Below the pieces are notes generated by a model that saw nothing but the letters and a program-made list of their open reading frames with translations, did not search any database and had not been told where the DNA came from. 64,000 nucleotides of DNA from Citrobacter sp. 18056 (GTDB taxonomy: Bacteria > Pseudomonadota > Gammaproteobacteria > Enterobacterales > Enterobacteriaceae): contig CACSJR010000009.1 in NCBI GenBank assembly GCA_902706235.1, positions 1 to 64,000 of the forward strand. Reading direction: 5' to 3'. The position numbers and the translations under genes are program-made. Of the stretch, positions 32,939-43,313 are shown one piece after another. Position 1 is the first letter of the stretch, and every line of letters starts with the position of its first letter.

Positions 32939-33883
32939 ATGGCGCATTCACATTCCCACACCCCATCACCGCAGGCCGATAACGGGAACGCTCGCCGTTT
33001 GCTGCTGGCGTTCCTCATTACCGCAGGCTTTATGGTAGTCGAAGTGATCGGCGGGCTTATCTCCGGTTCACTGGCGCTGCTGGCCGATGCCGGGCACATG
33101 CTGACCGACGCCGCCGCATTGCTCTTCGCGCTGATGGCGGTGCATTTCGCTCGCCGTCCACCGAATTCACGCCACACTTTTGGCTGGCTGCGACTGACGA
33201 CCCTTGCTGCGTTCGTGAATGCGATCGCTTTGGTATTGATAACGGTCCTGATTGTCTGGGAAGCGATCGTGCGTTTCCGCCATCCGCAGCCTGTCGCTGG
33301 CGCAACCATGATGATCATCGCCATAGCAGGTCTGTTAGCCAATATTCTGTCATTCTGGATTTTGCATCGCGGGAGCGAGGAGAAAAACCTGAACGTGCGC
33401 GCCGCAGCCCTGCATGTTCTCGGTGATTTGCTCGGTTCTGTGGGAGCGATTGTCGCGGCCATCGTCATCCTGACCACCAGCTGGACGCCCATTGACCCGA
33501 TTTTGTCCATTCTGGTGTCATGCCTGGTGCTGCGCAGCGCCTGGCAACTGCTGAAAGAGAGCGTGAATGAACTGCTGGAAGGTGCGCCCGGCTCGCTGGA
33601 TATCGGCGCGCTCAAGCGCGGGCTGCGCCGTGAAATCCCGGAAGTGCGCGATGTGCATCATGTTCACATCTGGCTGGTCGGTGAAAAACCGGTGATGACC
33701 TTACACGTGCACGTGATTCCGCCGCACGATCACGACGGGCTGCTGGATAAAATCCAGCACTATCTGGAACATAATTATCAGATAGCGCATGCCACTATCC
33801 AGATGGAATACCAGCCCTGTAACGGCCCAGAATGCCATCTTAACGAAACACAGGCCGAACACCCGCACCATCACCACCATTAA
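32939..33883 (+). CDS. zitB: Zinc efflux transporter ZitB, cation diffusion facilitator (314 aa)
   Basis: ZitB exports zinc in exchange for protons across the inner membrane. A His-rich N-terminus ([10 protein letters not shown]) and C-terminus (HPHHHHH) flank six membrane helices; the metal sites are in [16 protein letters not shown] (about 47-62) and [11 protein letters not shown] (about 155-165), each with the His/Asp pair. The start at 32939 is preferred over a frame two codons longer because it matches E. coli and follows AGGA. Its stop overlaps that of pnuC on the other strand. Confidence 0.96.
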   Translation: MAHSHSHTPSPQADNGNARRLLLAFLITAGFMVVEVIGGLISGSLALLADAGHMLTDAAALLFALMAVHFARRPPNSRHTFGWLRLTTLAAFVNAIALVLITVLIVWEAIVRFRHPQPVAGATMMIIAIAGLLANILSFWILHRGSEEKNLNVRAAALHVLGDLLGSVGAIVAAIVILTTSWTPIDPILSILVSCLVLRSAWQLLKESVNELLEGAPGSLDIGALKRGLRREIPEVRDVHHVHIWLVGEKPVMTLHVHVIPPHDHDGLLDKIQHYLEHNYQIAHATIQMEYQPCNGPECHLNETQAEHPHHHHH

Positions 33884-34599
33884 TTGGAAAGCGCGCGAGA
33901 GCCTCGTTCACGCGCGCTATTAATCCACATCCGGCTCCCATTCAGCGCGATAAACGTCAACAGCAGATATTCGAGCGACATCGCATACACGCCCTGTCGC
34001 GCAAAAATTACCACGCTGATAACGTTGATAATCACCCACAGCAGCCAGTTTTCGACGTATTTGCGGGTCATCAGGATCATCGCCACAATCGATAACACCA
34101 TCATGCAGGAATCCCAGAACGGGAAGGCATCCGGCTGCAGTTCGGGCATCGCGACGTTTAGCCCCACGCTTTGCATGACTGAGACCGCCACGCGGGTCAG
34201 GAAGGCAAAAACAGGATTGATAAACACGGTCATCAGCCCGATGGCCACCACGCACACCGCCAGCCAGGCAAGCGCTTTGCGTAATGGCAACCAACGGATT
34301 TGCAGTTCAGCCTGATTCTGGCTGGTTTGCCGCGACCAGGCATACCAGCCGTAAATATTCGCAGCGAAGAAAAACAGCTGCAGCAACAAGCTGGCATAGA
34401 GTTGAATCTGGAAAAAGATTATCGCGAATAGCGTGACGTTAAGCAGGCCAAAAGCGTAGTTGCTGATTTTCTCAAGGCTGGCAAGCCAGATACAGAGCAG
34501 GCCGGCCACGGTTCCCACCGCCTCAATCCACGACAGGTCGTAACCGCCTGCACCAATCGGGATGTGTACCAGAATGTTTTGTGTACTGAAGAAATCCAT
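33880..34599 (-). CDS. pnuC: Nicotinamide riboside transporter PnuC (239 aa)
   Basis: A seven-helix SWEET-like facilitator for nicotinamide riboside. Features of the family: hydrophobic segments throughout, with [11 protein letters not shown] (about 83-93) and [14 protein letters not shown] (about 185-198) containing the substrate-binding W-x-x-Y and N-x-x-x pattern. Length 239 as in E. coli. It follows nadA in the same direction, 55 bases apart, both serving NAD supply and likely under NadR. Confidence 0.96.
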   Translation of the reverse strand: MDFFSTQNILVHIPIGAGGYDLSWIEAVGTVAGLLCIWLASLEKISNYAFGLLNVTLFAIIFFQIQLYASLLLQLFFFAANIYGWYAWSRQTSQNQAELQIRWLPLRKALAWLAVCVVAIGLMTVFINPVFAFLTRVAVSVMQSVGLNVAMPELQPDAFPFWDSCMMVLSIVAMILMTRKYVENWLLWVIINVISVVIFARQGVYAMSLEYLLLTFIALNGSRMWINSARERGSRALSN

Positions 34600-34654
34600 T
34601 TTGTCTCCGTCCTGTCAGCCAAAAGTGTTTATACGGGCGTATTTATGAGCGTAC

Positions 34655-35698
34655 TTATGAACGTAGTGTAGCTGCAAAATCCAGCATCCGATTAAGCGGC
34701 AGCAAAGCACGCTCTCGCAGCGCGGCATCAACATGTATCTCATGTTCAGCGCCACCGTGTTCCAGGCCGTCTGCGATGGCTTTCAGGCCGTTCATAGCCA
34801 TCCACGGGCAATGTGCGCAGCTACGACAGGTCGCGCCCTCTCCCGCGGTTGGCGCTTCCAGCAATTCCTTATCGGGTACCGCCTGCTGCATCTTATAGAA
34901 AATCCCACGGTCGGTGGCGACGATCAGCTGCGGATTAGGCAACGTTTTCGCAGCCGTAATCAGCTGGCTGGTTGAACCTACCGCGTCGGCCATATCGACA
35001 ATCGACTGTGGTGACTCCGGATGTACCAGAATCGCCGCCTCGGGATACAGCGCCTTCATGCGGGCCAGCGCCTGCGTTTTAAACTCGTCATGCACGATAC
35101 ATGCGCCCTGCCAGCAAAGCACATCTGCGCCAGTCTGCTTTTGGACGTAACGACCCAGATGACGATCCGGGGCCCAGATAATTTTCTCTCCGAGGCTGTC
35201 CAGATGCTCAATCAGTTCAACAGCAATGCTCGACGTGACCACCCAGTCAGCGCGTGCTTTGACCGCGGCTGAAGTATTGGCGTACACCACTACCGTGCGA
35301 TCCGGGTGGGCATCACAGAATTTATTGAATTCATCAATCGGACAGCCCAGATCGAGGGAGCATTCTGCATTCAGCGTTGGCATCAGAATGGTTTTTTCCG
35401 GGCTGAGGATTTTTGCCGTTTCGCCCATGAAGCGCACGCCTGCGACCAGCAGCGTGGAGGCCGAGTGTCGAGCGCCGAAACGCGCCATTTCGAGGGAGTC
35501 TGAAATACAGCCGCCCGTTTCCTCTGCCAGCTGCTGGATTTCCGGGTCGGTATAGTAGTGCGCGACCATGACCGCATCTTTCTCTTTAAGAAGACGCTTT
35601 ATCTTTTCGCGATAAAAATGCTTTTCATCCGCGCTGAGTGGCACGGGCTTCGGCGGGAAGGGATAAATTGCGGCTTCCGGATCAAACATTACGCTCAT
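34655..35698 (-). CDS. nadA: Quinolinate synthase NadA (347 aa)
   Basis: NadA makes quinolinate from iminoaspartate and dihydroxyacetone phosphate with a [4Fe-4S] cluster. Cluster cysteines fit the segments [10 protein letters not shown] (about 113), WQGACIVHD (about 200) and CRSCAHCPW (about 294-297). [16 protein letters not shown] is the N-terminal signature. Length equals E. coli. A NadR-type operator lies upstream. Confidence 0.97.
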   Translation of the reverse strand: MSVMFDPEAAIYPFPPKPVPLSADEKHFYREKIKRLLKEKDAVMVAHYYTDPEIQQLAEETGGCISDSLEMARFGARHSASTLLVAGVRFMGETAKILSPEKTILMPTLNAECSLDLGCPIDEFNKFCDAHPDRTVVVYANTSAAVKARADWVVTSSIAVELIEHLDSLGEKIIWAPDRHLGRYVQKQTGADVLCWQGACIVHDEFKTQALARMKALYPEAAILVHPESPQSIVDMADAVGSTSQLITAAKTLPNPQLIVATDRGIFYKMQQAVPDKELLEAPTAGEGATCRSCAHCPWMAMNGLKAIADGLEHGGAEHEIHVDAALRERALLPLNRMLDFAATLRS

Positions 35699-35772
35699 CT
35701 TGGGCTTCTCGTTTTACTGGCTTAACCAAACCATCGCCAATCGGCAGTGTTTTGCGAGTACTTAGGTGATGG

Positions 35773-35790
35773 TGTTTTATATACTAAACA
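35773..35790 (-). promoter_or_regulatory. NadR operator upstream of nadA-pnuC
   Basis: TGTTTTATATACTAAACA matches the TGTTTA-N6-TAAACA box of NadR with one mismatch, 75 bases above the nadA start. High NAD would repress the operon. Confidence 0.85.
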
Positions 35791-35844
35791 AGATAGCGAA
35801 AATCTGGGGAATTGTCGTGGGGAATTTGTTGAACCGTAGAAAAG

Positions 35845-36157
35845 CAAAAGGCGCCTTTAGGGCGCCTTTCTACATTGGTGGGTCGTGCAGGATGATTCGC
35901 TTCGCTCACCCTTCGGGCCGTCGCCGCAAACGGCTCCGTTGTCTCACTGCGTTCGACTCGAACCTGATGCAGGTTCTCATCCTGCCCGAATCGTATATAG
36001 CAAAAAGGCGCCTTTAGGGCGCCTTTCTACATTGGTGGGTCGTGCAGGATGATTCGCTTCGCTCGCCCTTCGGGCCGTCGCCGCAAACAGCTCCGTTGTC
36101 TCACTGCGTTCGACTCGAACCTGCAGCAGGTTCTCATCCTGCCCGAATCGTATATAG
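35845..36157 (-). repeat. Two tandem copies of a 156/157-base unit: terminator plus tRNA-Lys 3' end
   Basis: Copy 1 is 35845-36000 and copy 2 is 36001-36157; they differ at only a few positions. A third copy of the first 33 bases leads into the real tRNA-Lys at 36190. Each unit contains, on the minus strand, the last 18 bases of tRNA-Lys including CCA (35876-35893 and 36033-36050), then a GGCGCC-CTAAA-GGCGCC hairpin with T's. They look like tandem duplications of the 3' end of the tRNA operon. The unit also ends in GTATATAG. No gene is encoded; the ORFs here are by-products of the repeat. Confidence 0.85.
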
Positions 36158-36159
36158 CA

Positions 36160-36186
36160 AAAAGGCGCCTTTAGGGCGCCTTTCTA
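36160..36186 (-). terminator. Terminator of the tRNA operon
   Basis: On the minus strand, AAAGGCGCC-CTAAA-GGCGCCTTT with T's, directly after the last full tRNA-Lys; the same hairpin recurs in the two repeat units to the left (near 35847 and 36004). Confidence 0.8.
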
Positions 36187-36189
36187 CAT

Positions 36190-36265
36190 TGGTGGGTCGT
36201 GCAGGATTCGAACCTGCGACCAATTGATTAAAAGTCAACTGCTCTACCAACTGAGCTAACGACCC
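36190..36265 (-). tRNA. tRNA-Lys (anticodon TTT)
   Basis: 76 bases, encoded CCA. Minus strand begins GGGTCGTTAGCTCAGTTGG, anticodon loop CTTTTAA, T-arm GGTTCGAATCC. One of four identical lysine tRNAs of the lysT-type operon; the most distal in transcription order. Confidence 0.98.
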
Positions 36266-36301
36266 CTTTCGGGATTTTCTTCGAAGACGCCACCGAGAAG
36301 A

Positions 36302-36377
36302 TGGTGGGTCGTGCAGGATTCGAACCTGCGACCAATTGATTAAAAGTCAACTGCTCTACCAACTGAGCTAACGACCC
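36302..36377 (-). tRNA. tRNA-Lys (anticodon TTT)
   Basis: Same 76-base sequence as the copy at 36190, with CCA encoded. The spacer to the next tRNA (36378-36529) contains a partial tRNA 3' end at 36431. Confidence 0.98.
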
Positions 36378-36430
36378 ATAAGGTCTTGCTTCGAAGAGGT
36401 ACTACTTCACACTCGTCACCATCTCAAAGA

Positions 36431-36448
36431 TGGTGGGGCGTGCAGGAT
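36431..36448 (-). repeat. Orphan tRNA-Lys 3'-end fragment in a spacer
   Basis: TGGTGGGGCGTGCAGGAT differs in one base from the last 18 bases of tRNA-Lys and is followed by GACTCGACTTCGTCTCGCCC in place of the T-arm. Part of a roughly 80-base spacer block also present at 36711. Confidence 0.8.
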
Positions 36449-36529
36449 GACTCGACTTCGTCTCGCCCTTCGGGCCGTTGCTTGCGCAACGTTATCCTTC
36501 ACGCTTAACATCTGCGTAAGATGTTAAAT

Positions 36530-36605
36530 TGGTGGGTCGTGCAGGATTCGAACCTGCGACCAATTGATTAAAAGTCAACTGCTCTACCAACTGAGCTAAC
36601 GACCC
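36530..36605 (-). tRNA. tRNA-Lys (anticodon TTT)
   Basis: Identical 76-base lysine tRNA with CCA, only three bases from the valine tRNA upstream. Confidence 0.98.
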
Positions 36606-36608
36606 GAG

Positions 36609-36684
36609 TGGTGGGTGATGACGGGATCGAACCGCCGACCCCCTCCTTGTAAGGGAGGTGCTCTCCCAGCTGAGCTAATCACCC
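36609..36684 (-). tRNA. tRNA-Val (anticodon TAC)
   Basis: Minus strand begins GGGTGATTAGCTCAGCTGGG, anticodon loop CTTACAA, encoded CCA. Corresponds to the valT-type gene in the lysT-valT-lysW cluster. Confidence 0.98.
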
Positions 36685-36710
36685 GATACTGCGCTGGATA
36701 CTTCTTTTAG

Positions 36711-36728
36711 TGGTGGGTCGTGCAGGAT
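36711..36728 (-). repeat. Orphan tRNA-Lys 3'-end fragment in a spacer
   Basis: TGGTGGGTCGTGCAGGAT, the exact last 18 bases of tRNA-Lys, followed by the same spacer block as at 36431 (CTCGACTTCGTCTCGCCC and TTGCTTGCGCAACG). Confidence 0.82.
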
Positions 36729-36809
36729 GACTCGACTTCGTCTCGCCCTTCGGGCCGTTGCTTGCGCAACGTTATCCTTCACGTTTTACAATCGCATCCA
36801 CTAAGCGAT

Positions 36810-36885
36810 TGGTGGGTCGTGCAGGATTCGAACCTGCGACCAATTGATTAAAAGTCAACTGCTCTACCAACTGAGCTAACGACCC
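36810..36885 (-). tRNA. tRNA-Lys (anticodon TTT), promoter-proximal
   Basis: Identical 76-base lysine tRNA; the first of the operon. In E. coli the cluster has seven tRNAs; here five are seen. Confidence 0.98.
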
Positions 36886-36936
36886 ACTATTTCCGCGGCT
36901 TTCAGGATGTTTGATATCCCTTGGCAACGGCGGCAT

Positions 36937-36964
36937 ATATTACTGGTTTCAGATTTGAGCGCAA
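36937..36964 (-). promoter_or_regulatory. Stable-RNA promoter of the tRNA operon
   Basis: On the minus strand TTGCGC, 16-base spacer, TAATAT, then a GC-rich ATGCCGCCG start region typical of growth-rate-controlled promoters. It points to the tRNA-Lys at 36885. Confidence 0.75.
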
Positions 36965-37007
36965 CTAAAATTTCGAACAACTGCGCTTAACTGCTTATGA
37001 TTCAGGC

Positions 37008-37043
37008 GGCATGACCAGAAATACTTCAATTTCAGGTCATGCC
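37008..37043 (-). terminator. Palindromic hairpin after cpoB
   Basis: GGCATGACCAGAAAT and ATTTCAGGTCATGCC form a long stem with a six-base loop, eight bases after the cpoB stop. There is no T-run, but its position suggests the end of the tol-pal transcript. Confidence 0.65.
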
Positions 37044-37050
37044 GTAAGCA

Positions 37051-37848
37051 TCAGAGTCCACTCAGGCGTTTTTGCGCTTGTTTAGCGCCTTCAGTGCCTG
37101 GGTATTTGGTGACCACCTGCTGATAAACCGCTTTGGCTTTCGCAGTGTCGCCTTTGTCCTGCATGATGACGCCAACTTTAAACATCGCGTCTGCAGCTTT
37201 TGGGGATTTCGGGTAATTTTTCACCACTGAGGCAAAATAATACGCCGCATCATCTTTTTTACCCTTGTTGTAATTCAACTGTCCGAGCCAGTAATTGGCA
37301 TTCGGTTGATAAGTTGAGTCAGGGTATTTTTTGATGAAGTTCTGAAATGCCGCAATCGCGTCATCCTGGCGAGAGCTGTCTTTCACCAGCGCGATCGCCG
37401 CGTTGTAATCCGTATTGGCATCACCGCTTTGCACCGGCACACCGGACGCTCCAGCGCCTGCTGCTGGCGCTGGAGTAGTCGCTGTCGCAGTCCCACTCTG
37501 ATCGCTCGCTGCTGGCTGTGCTGGCGTCGCAGTAGCGCCGCTGCTCATCCCATCAAGCTGGGTCTGGATCTGCTTTTGGCGATCGACGGCCTGATTGAGC
37601 TGATATTGGCTTTCCTGGATTTGACCACGCAGAGAATCAATATCGGCCTGGTTGTCCTGGAGCTGCTGCTGGAGTTGAGTCAAAAGTTGACTATGAGCGT
37701 TAGAAATACGCTCGAGTTGAGTGACACGGTCTTCGACCGAGCCTGAGCCGACACTACTGATTGGCGCCTGAGCATTAGCGGCCCAAGGGGCCGCTATGCC
37801 AACCAGTAACGACAGACTCAACAAATGATGTCTGAAGTTACTGCTCAT
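37051..37848 (-). CDS. cpoB: Cell-division coordinator CpoB (YbgF), periplasmic TPR protein (265 aa)
   Basis: A signal peptide ending in AANAQA is followed by a trimeric coiled coil (about 35-100, RVTQLERISNAHSQLLTQL), a Pro/Ala/Thr linker and TPR repeats (about 145-265: NYWLGQLNYNKGKKDDAAYY, AKAVYQQVVTKYPGTEGAK). CpoB links Tol-Pal constriction to PBP1B-LpoB. Nine bases after pal; last gene of the tol-pal operon. Confidence 0.96.
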   Translation of the reverse strand: MSSNFRHHLLSLSLLVGIAAPWAANAQAPISSVGSGSVEDRVTQLERISNAHSQLLTQLQQQLQDNQADIDSLRGQIQESQYQLNQAVDRQKQIQTQLDGMSSGATATPAQPAASDQSGTATATTPAPAAGAGASGVPVQSGDANTDYNAAIALVKDSSRQDDAIAAFQNFIKKYPDSTYQPNANYWLGQLNYNKGKKDDAAYYFASVVKNYPKSPKAADAMFKVGVIMQDKGDTAKAKAVYQQVVTKYPGTEGAKQAQKRLSGL

Positions 37849-37857
37849 GCAATTCTC

Positions 37858-38403
<546 letters not shown>

Positions 38404-38413
38404 TTAATTATTA

Positions 38414-39706
38414 TTACAGATACGGCGACCAGGCAGGGAATTTAACCTGTCCATCAGTAGCCGGAAGACGCGCCTTGAAACGCCCATCTGTAGAAACCAG
38501 ATTCAGCACAGATCCCATCCCCTGAGAAGAGCTGTAGATAACCATTGTGCCGTTCGGTGCCAGACTTGGCGTTTCATCCAGGAACGTTGACGACAGAACC
38601 TGTACGCCACCCGCTGCCAGATCTTGTTTGGCAATGTGCTGCTGGCCATTAGCCGAGCTCACCATCACCATGAATTTACCGTCAGTGCTCACGTCAGCAT
38701 CCTGGTTCTGAGAACCTTCCCAGGAAATACGCTGCGGAGTACCGCCATTAACATTAACTTTATACACCTGCGGACGACCGGCCTGGTCAGAGGTAAAGGC
38801 CAGGTTCTGACTGTCCGGGAACCAGGTTGGTTCGGTATTGTTGCTGCGACCGTTCGTAATCTGGCTGATTTGACCCGAGCCCAGATCCATCACATACAGG
38901 TTCAGGCTACCGGTTTTCGACAATGCGAAGGCCAGTTTAGAACCATCAGGTGAGAACGTTGGCGCACCGTTGTGCTGCGGGAACGAAGCAACCTGACGAA
39001 TAGCGCCGTTTGCCAGCGTCTGAATAACCAGTGCTGAACGACCGCTTTCGAAGGTGACATACGCAAGCTTAGAGCCATCCGGAGACCACGCCGGAGACAT
39101 CAGCGGCTGCGGAGAACGGTGAACCACAAATTGGTTGTAACCATCGTAGTCAGACACGCGCAGTTCATACGGGAACTGGCCGCCGTTGGTTTGCACCACG
39201 TAAGCGATACGGGTACGGAACGCCCCTTTAATACCAGTCAGCTTCTCGAACACTTCGTCACTGGCAGTATGGCCCGCATAACGCAGCCATTGCTTGTTCA
39301 CTTTGTACGAGTTCTGAGCCAGAACGGTACCCGGTGCACCGCCGGTATCCACCAGCTGGTAAGCAACAGTATAAGAGCCGTCCGGGTTAGGCGTAACCTG
39401 ACCTACCACAACGGCGTCAATGCCGAGTGCAGACCATGCCGCCGGTTGAACTTCCTGTGCACTACCCGGCTGCTGTGGCAGACGAGAGCGATCCAGCGGG
39501 TTGAATTTACCGCTATTGCGCAAGTCAGCAGCCACAATGCCGCCGATATCTTCAGGGGCGGCACCAGGACCTGCCCATTTAAATGGCGCAACGCCGATTG
39601 GGCGTGCCGAATCCACCCCTTGAGTGATTTCGATACGTACTTCTGCGTGCAGCACAGCTGCCCACAGCATCAGAAAACCAAATGCTACTCGTAATGCCTG
39701 CTTCAT
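38414..39706 (-). CDS. tolB: Tol-Pal system protein TolB (430 aa)
   Basis: Periplasmic beta-propeller protein; signal peptide [20 protein letters not shown] then AEVR. The N-terminal domain (about 22-160) is followed by repeated propeller blades of the form [50 protein letters not shown]. The N-terminal TolA-box contacts TolA and the propeller binds Pal. The second Met at 39706 is preferred by comparison with E. coli. Confidence 0.97.
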   Translation of the reverse strand: MKQALRVAFGFLMLWAAVLHAEVRIEITQGVDSARPIGVAPFKWAGPGAAPEDIGGIVAADLRNSGKFNPLDRSRLPQQPGSAQEVQPAAWSALGIDAVVVGQVTPNPDGSYTVAYQLVDTGGAPGTVLAQNSYKVNKQWLRYAGHTASDEVFEKLTGIKGAFRTRIAYVVQTNGGQFPYELRVSDYDGYNQFVVHRSPQPLMSPAWSPDGSKLAYVTFESGRSALVIQTLANGAIRQVASFPQHNGAPTFSPDGSKLAFALSKTGSLNLYVMDLGSGQISQITNGRSNNTEPTWFPDSQNLAFTSDQAGRPQVYKVNVNGGTPQRISWEGSQNQDADVSTDGKFMVMVSSANGQQHIAKQDLAAGGVQVLSSTFLDETPSLAPNGTMVIYSSSQGMGSVLNLVSTDGRFKARLPATDGQVKFPAWSPYL

Positions 39707-39837
39707 CATATCTCCCTTATCCAGGCGGAAAGCCCACGATAATTTAGCAGAATGTTAACAAACTCAAATACACAAAACTACCAAAACCCTGTGACTTGCC
39801 TGGTTCATTTTTCCCCGCGCAAACGGGGAAATCTGAA

Positions 39838-41058
39838 TTACGGTTTGAAGTCCAGCGGCGCATTTTTGAATACTTCATATACGGCTTCTGACGGCGGTTT
39901 CGGGAACTTCGCTTGCCTTGCTGCTGCCAGTGCGGCAGTACAAAGCGCCGGATCCCCCCCCTCAGACGTGATATTCGCTAACGTACCGTCCGTATTCAGC
40001 TTGATACGTAATGTACATACCTTACCGGTATACGAAGAAGCATCATAAAAACGGCTTTCGATGGCTGATTTTATCTGCCCGGCATAGTTACTGATATCAG
40101 CGCCTGATGCGCCATTGTTCTTAGTGTTACCGCTTCCGGCCGCGGCGGCATTACTTCCTTTCGCCCCACCACCGGTTTTCGGTGCATTCTTACCTGAACT
40201 GAGATCACCCAGCAGGTCGTCGACACCAGAAGCATCTTTTGATTCAGCTGCTTTCTTGGCTGCGGCAGCTTTAGCCGCAGCGGCTTTGGCGGCAGCCTTT
40301 TCTGCTGCTTTCTCGGCAGCGGCAGCTTTGTCTGCGGCCGCTTTATCGGCGGCGGCTTTCTCTGCAGCGGCTGCTTTCGCCGCAGCAGCTTTTTCAGCGG
40401 CGGCGGCTTTCTTCGCGGCATCCGCGGTGGCTTTCTTCTCAGCGTCTTGCTGAGCTTTCTTCGCCGCCTCGGCTTCTGCTTTTTTCTGTGCATCAGCAGC
40501 GGCTTTAGTCGCTTCTGCTTCGGCTTTTTTCTGAGCATCAGCGGCGGCTTTCTTCGCGGCTTCTGCTGCAACTTTTGCCTGTGAATCCGCTTTGGCTTTC
40601 GCCAATGCAGCGGCTTTCACTGCGGCTTCTTCCGCCTGTTTCTGCTGCTCTTGCGCTTTCTTCGTAGACTCTTCAGCCTGCTTCTGCGCATCAGCCTGCT
40701 TACTGGCTTCTTCCTGTGCCTTCAGACGGTCTTGTTCGAGCTGTTTCAGGCGTTCCTGTTCCGCAGCCTGCTTTTCACGCATCTCTTCCGCTTGCTGCTG
40801 CGCCTGTTTTTCACGCTGTTCTTCGGCACGACGCGCGCTGGCCTGCTGATTCTGTTGACGATTATAGTTCTGAACGACCGCACCTGGATCGACCATTACC
40901 GCGTCAATAGACGAGCCACCGCCTCCGCCTGCCGAAGCATCTATGTGCTCATCGAACGAACTCCAAATCAGCAGTGCAATCAAAATGATATGCAGAATGA
41001 CTGAGACGATGATCGCGCGTTTAAGCTTTTCGTTTTGTTGCTCGGTTGCCTTTGACAC
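39838..41058 (-). CDS. tolA: Tol-Pal system protein TolA (406 aa)
   Basis: One N-terminal membrane helix (about 13-35: RAIIVSVILHIILIALLIW), then a long Ala/Lys/Glu-rich periplasmic helix (about 75-290) with repeats such as KAAAAEKAAADKAAA, a Gly/Ser-rich linker and a compact C-terminal domain (about 310-406, with two cysteines, VCTLRI and ALCTAAL). It couples TolQR to TolB/Pal. Slightly shorter than E. coli TolA (421) because the helix repeat is shorter. 131 bases separate it from tolB. Confidence 0.97.
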   Translation of the reverse strand: MSKATEQQNEKLKRAIIVSVILHIILIALLIWSSFDEHIDASAGGGGGSSIDAVMVDPGAVVQNYNRQQNQQASARRAEEQREKQAQQQAEEMREKQAAEQERLKQLEQDRLKAQEEASKQADAQKQAEESTKKAQEQQKQAEEAAVKAAALAKAKADSQAKVAAEAAKKAAADAQKKAEAEATKAAADAQKKAEAEAAKKAQQDAEKKATADAAKKAAAAEKAAAAKAAAAEKAAADKAAADKAAAAEKAAEKAAAKAAAAKAAAAKKAAESKDASGVDDLLGDLSSGKNAPKTGGGAKGSNAAAAGSGNTKNNGASGADISNYAGQIKSAIESRFYDASSYTGKVCTLRIKLNTDGTLANITSEGGDPALCTAALAAARQAKFPKPPSEAVYEVFKNAPLDFKP

Positions 41059-41094
41059 TCTCGGTTCCCAAAAACTGTTAGCCTGTCAGGCGGG

Positions 41095-41526
41095 TCAGAT
41101 TGGCTGGGTCATTAAACCCACTGATTTCACACCCGCGCTGTGCAACAGGTTCAGCGCTTTAATGATTTCATCGTAAGGCACATCTTTCGCGCCACCGATC
41201 AGGAAGACGGTTTTCGGATTTTCTTGCAGATGACGCTGAGCTTCAGCAACCACCTGCTCTGGCGGCAATTGTGGCATCTTATCCTGACCCACATTGACGC
41301 TATACTGTCCGATTCCGGAGACTTCCACAATCACCGGCGGATCGTCATTGGTGCTGACGGCCTGAGACTCTGTTGCATCTGGAAGATCGACTTCCACGCT
41401 CTGCGTAATGATCGGCGCTGTCGCCATGAAGATCAGCAACAGCACCAGCAACACATCAAGCAGCGGAACGATGTTAATTTCGGACTTCAGCTCGCGACGT
41501 CCGCGTCCACGACGTGCTCTGGCCAT
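41095..41526 (-). CDS. tolR: Tol-Pal proton-channel subunit TolR (143 aa)
   Basis: One membrane helix with the proton-carrying aspartate in IVPLLDVLLVLLLIFM (Asp about 23), then a periplasmic domain. Three bases after tolQ. Confidence 0.97.
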   Translation of the reverse strand: MARARRGRGRRELKSEINIVPLLDVLLVLLLIFMATAPIITQSVEVDLPDATESQAVSTNDDPPVIVEVSGIGQYSVNVGQDKMPQLPPEQVVAEAQRHLQENPKTVFLIGGAKDVPYDEIIKALNLLHSAGVKSVGLMTQPI

Positions 41527-41529
41527 GGC

Positions 41530-42609
<1,080 letters not shown>

Positions 42610-42623
<14 letters not shown>

Positions 42624-42735
42624 TCAGGCTGCCTCTTTGTTGGCGTCGACCACTCACCCCAGTCACTTACTGATGTAAGTTCCAGGGGATTCCCGGTCTT
42701 GCCGCCTCGACGCATCATGAATGATTTTGTATATA
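42610..42735. repeat. ERIC element overlapping the ybgC start
   Basis: The core CCCCAGTCACTTACTGATGT, continuing AAGTTCCAGGGGATTC, is the hallmark ERIC sequence. The right flank CTTGCCGCCTCGACG and the left flank CATTCAGGCTGC also fit the ends of a full ERIC copy, giving about 126 bases. Its left end includes the ybgC start codon (42621-42623). Confidence 0.85.
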
Positions 42736-42857
42736 GCGTTGTATTCACTTTACATCCCGGTAATGCAACAAATGTGTAGGCCTTTCAAACTTCGCTACTA
42801 TACGCGCGGGAATGCTGGTTTGGAATGGGAGAAAGTAAACGGAGAGTAAATTTTTAT

Positions 42858-42873
42858 GGGCTTGTACAAGCCC
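42858..42873 (-). terminator. Probable end of the cyd operon
   Basis: GGGCTTGTACAAGCCC, a perfect palindrome, followed on the minus strand by ATAAAAATTTA, about 25 bases after the ybgE stop. Confidence 0.65.
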
Positions 42874-42898
42874 ATAACGATTAACGGATGTTTCTGAA

Positions 42899-43192
42899 TC
42901 AGGCGAAGAAGAAAAACAGTCCGGCGAGGAGAACAAGGTCGGCAATCAGCGGGCAGAAAATGCCCTGCCAGTGAATCGCCTTCGGGCGAAAACCGACGCC
43001 ATGAATCACACCAGCACACACGGCCCACATGATCAAAAAACCGTGCCAGATTTCCAGTTCGCTGGTTTTCGCCGCAAAGCGCGACGGGTCCCAGATAACG
43101 CACCCTGCTAAAACCAGTGCCATCAGTAACGAAAGGGCCCGTAATGGGCCCTTATCCATTACCGCATATAACATCGCGATAATTTTACTCAT
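42899..43192 (-). CDS. ybgE: Cyd operon protein YbgE (97 aa)
   Basis: A small membrane protein with about three hydrophobic segments, very close to E. coli YbgE (97 residues; RFAAKTSELEIWHG and GVIHGVGFRP shared). It is associated with the cydAB operon; its precise function is not established. Its ATG shares a base with the cydX stop codon (TAATG). Confidence 0.94.
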   Translation of the reverse strand: MSKIIAMLYAVMDKGPLRALSLLMALVLAGCVIWDPSRFAAKTSELEIWHGFLIMWAVCAGVIHGVGFRPKAIHWQGIFCPLIADLVLLAGLFFFFA

Positions 43193-43299
43193 TAATGATC
43201 TTCTTGTTGTCCAGACTCAATGTGCTCGAGCGCCAGTGCAGTGATCACACCAAATGCACAAGCAAGCAGCGTTCCCAGAATCCATGCGAAGTACCACAT
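43192..43299 (-). CDS. cydX: Cytochrome bd-I subunit CydX (35 aa)
   Basis: The frame reads MWYFAWILGTLLACAFGVIT and ends ALALEHIESGQQEDH. E. coli CydX (37 residues) is nearly identical over the helix. CydX binds CydA and stabilises the hemes. It starts 15 bases after cydB with GGAGCAACG upstream, and its stop overlaps the ybgE start. Confidence 0.96.
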   Translation of the reverse strand: MWYFAWILGTLLACAFGVITALALEHIESGQQEDH

Positions 43300-43313
43300 A
43301 CGTTGCTCCTTAC

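Noticed and set aside
35845..36157. Regularly spaced repeats that could suggest a CRISPR array
   Set aside because: The units are 156/157 bases, almost entirely identical, with no unique spacers, and contain tRNA 3' ends and terminators.
40115..40453. Ala-rich frames opposite tolA
   Set aside because: They arise from the repetitive Ala/Lys codons of the TolA helix read backwards.
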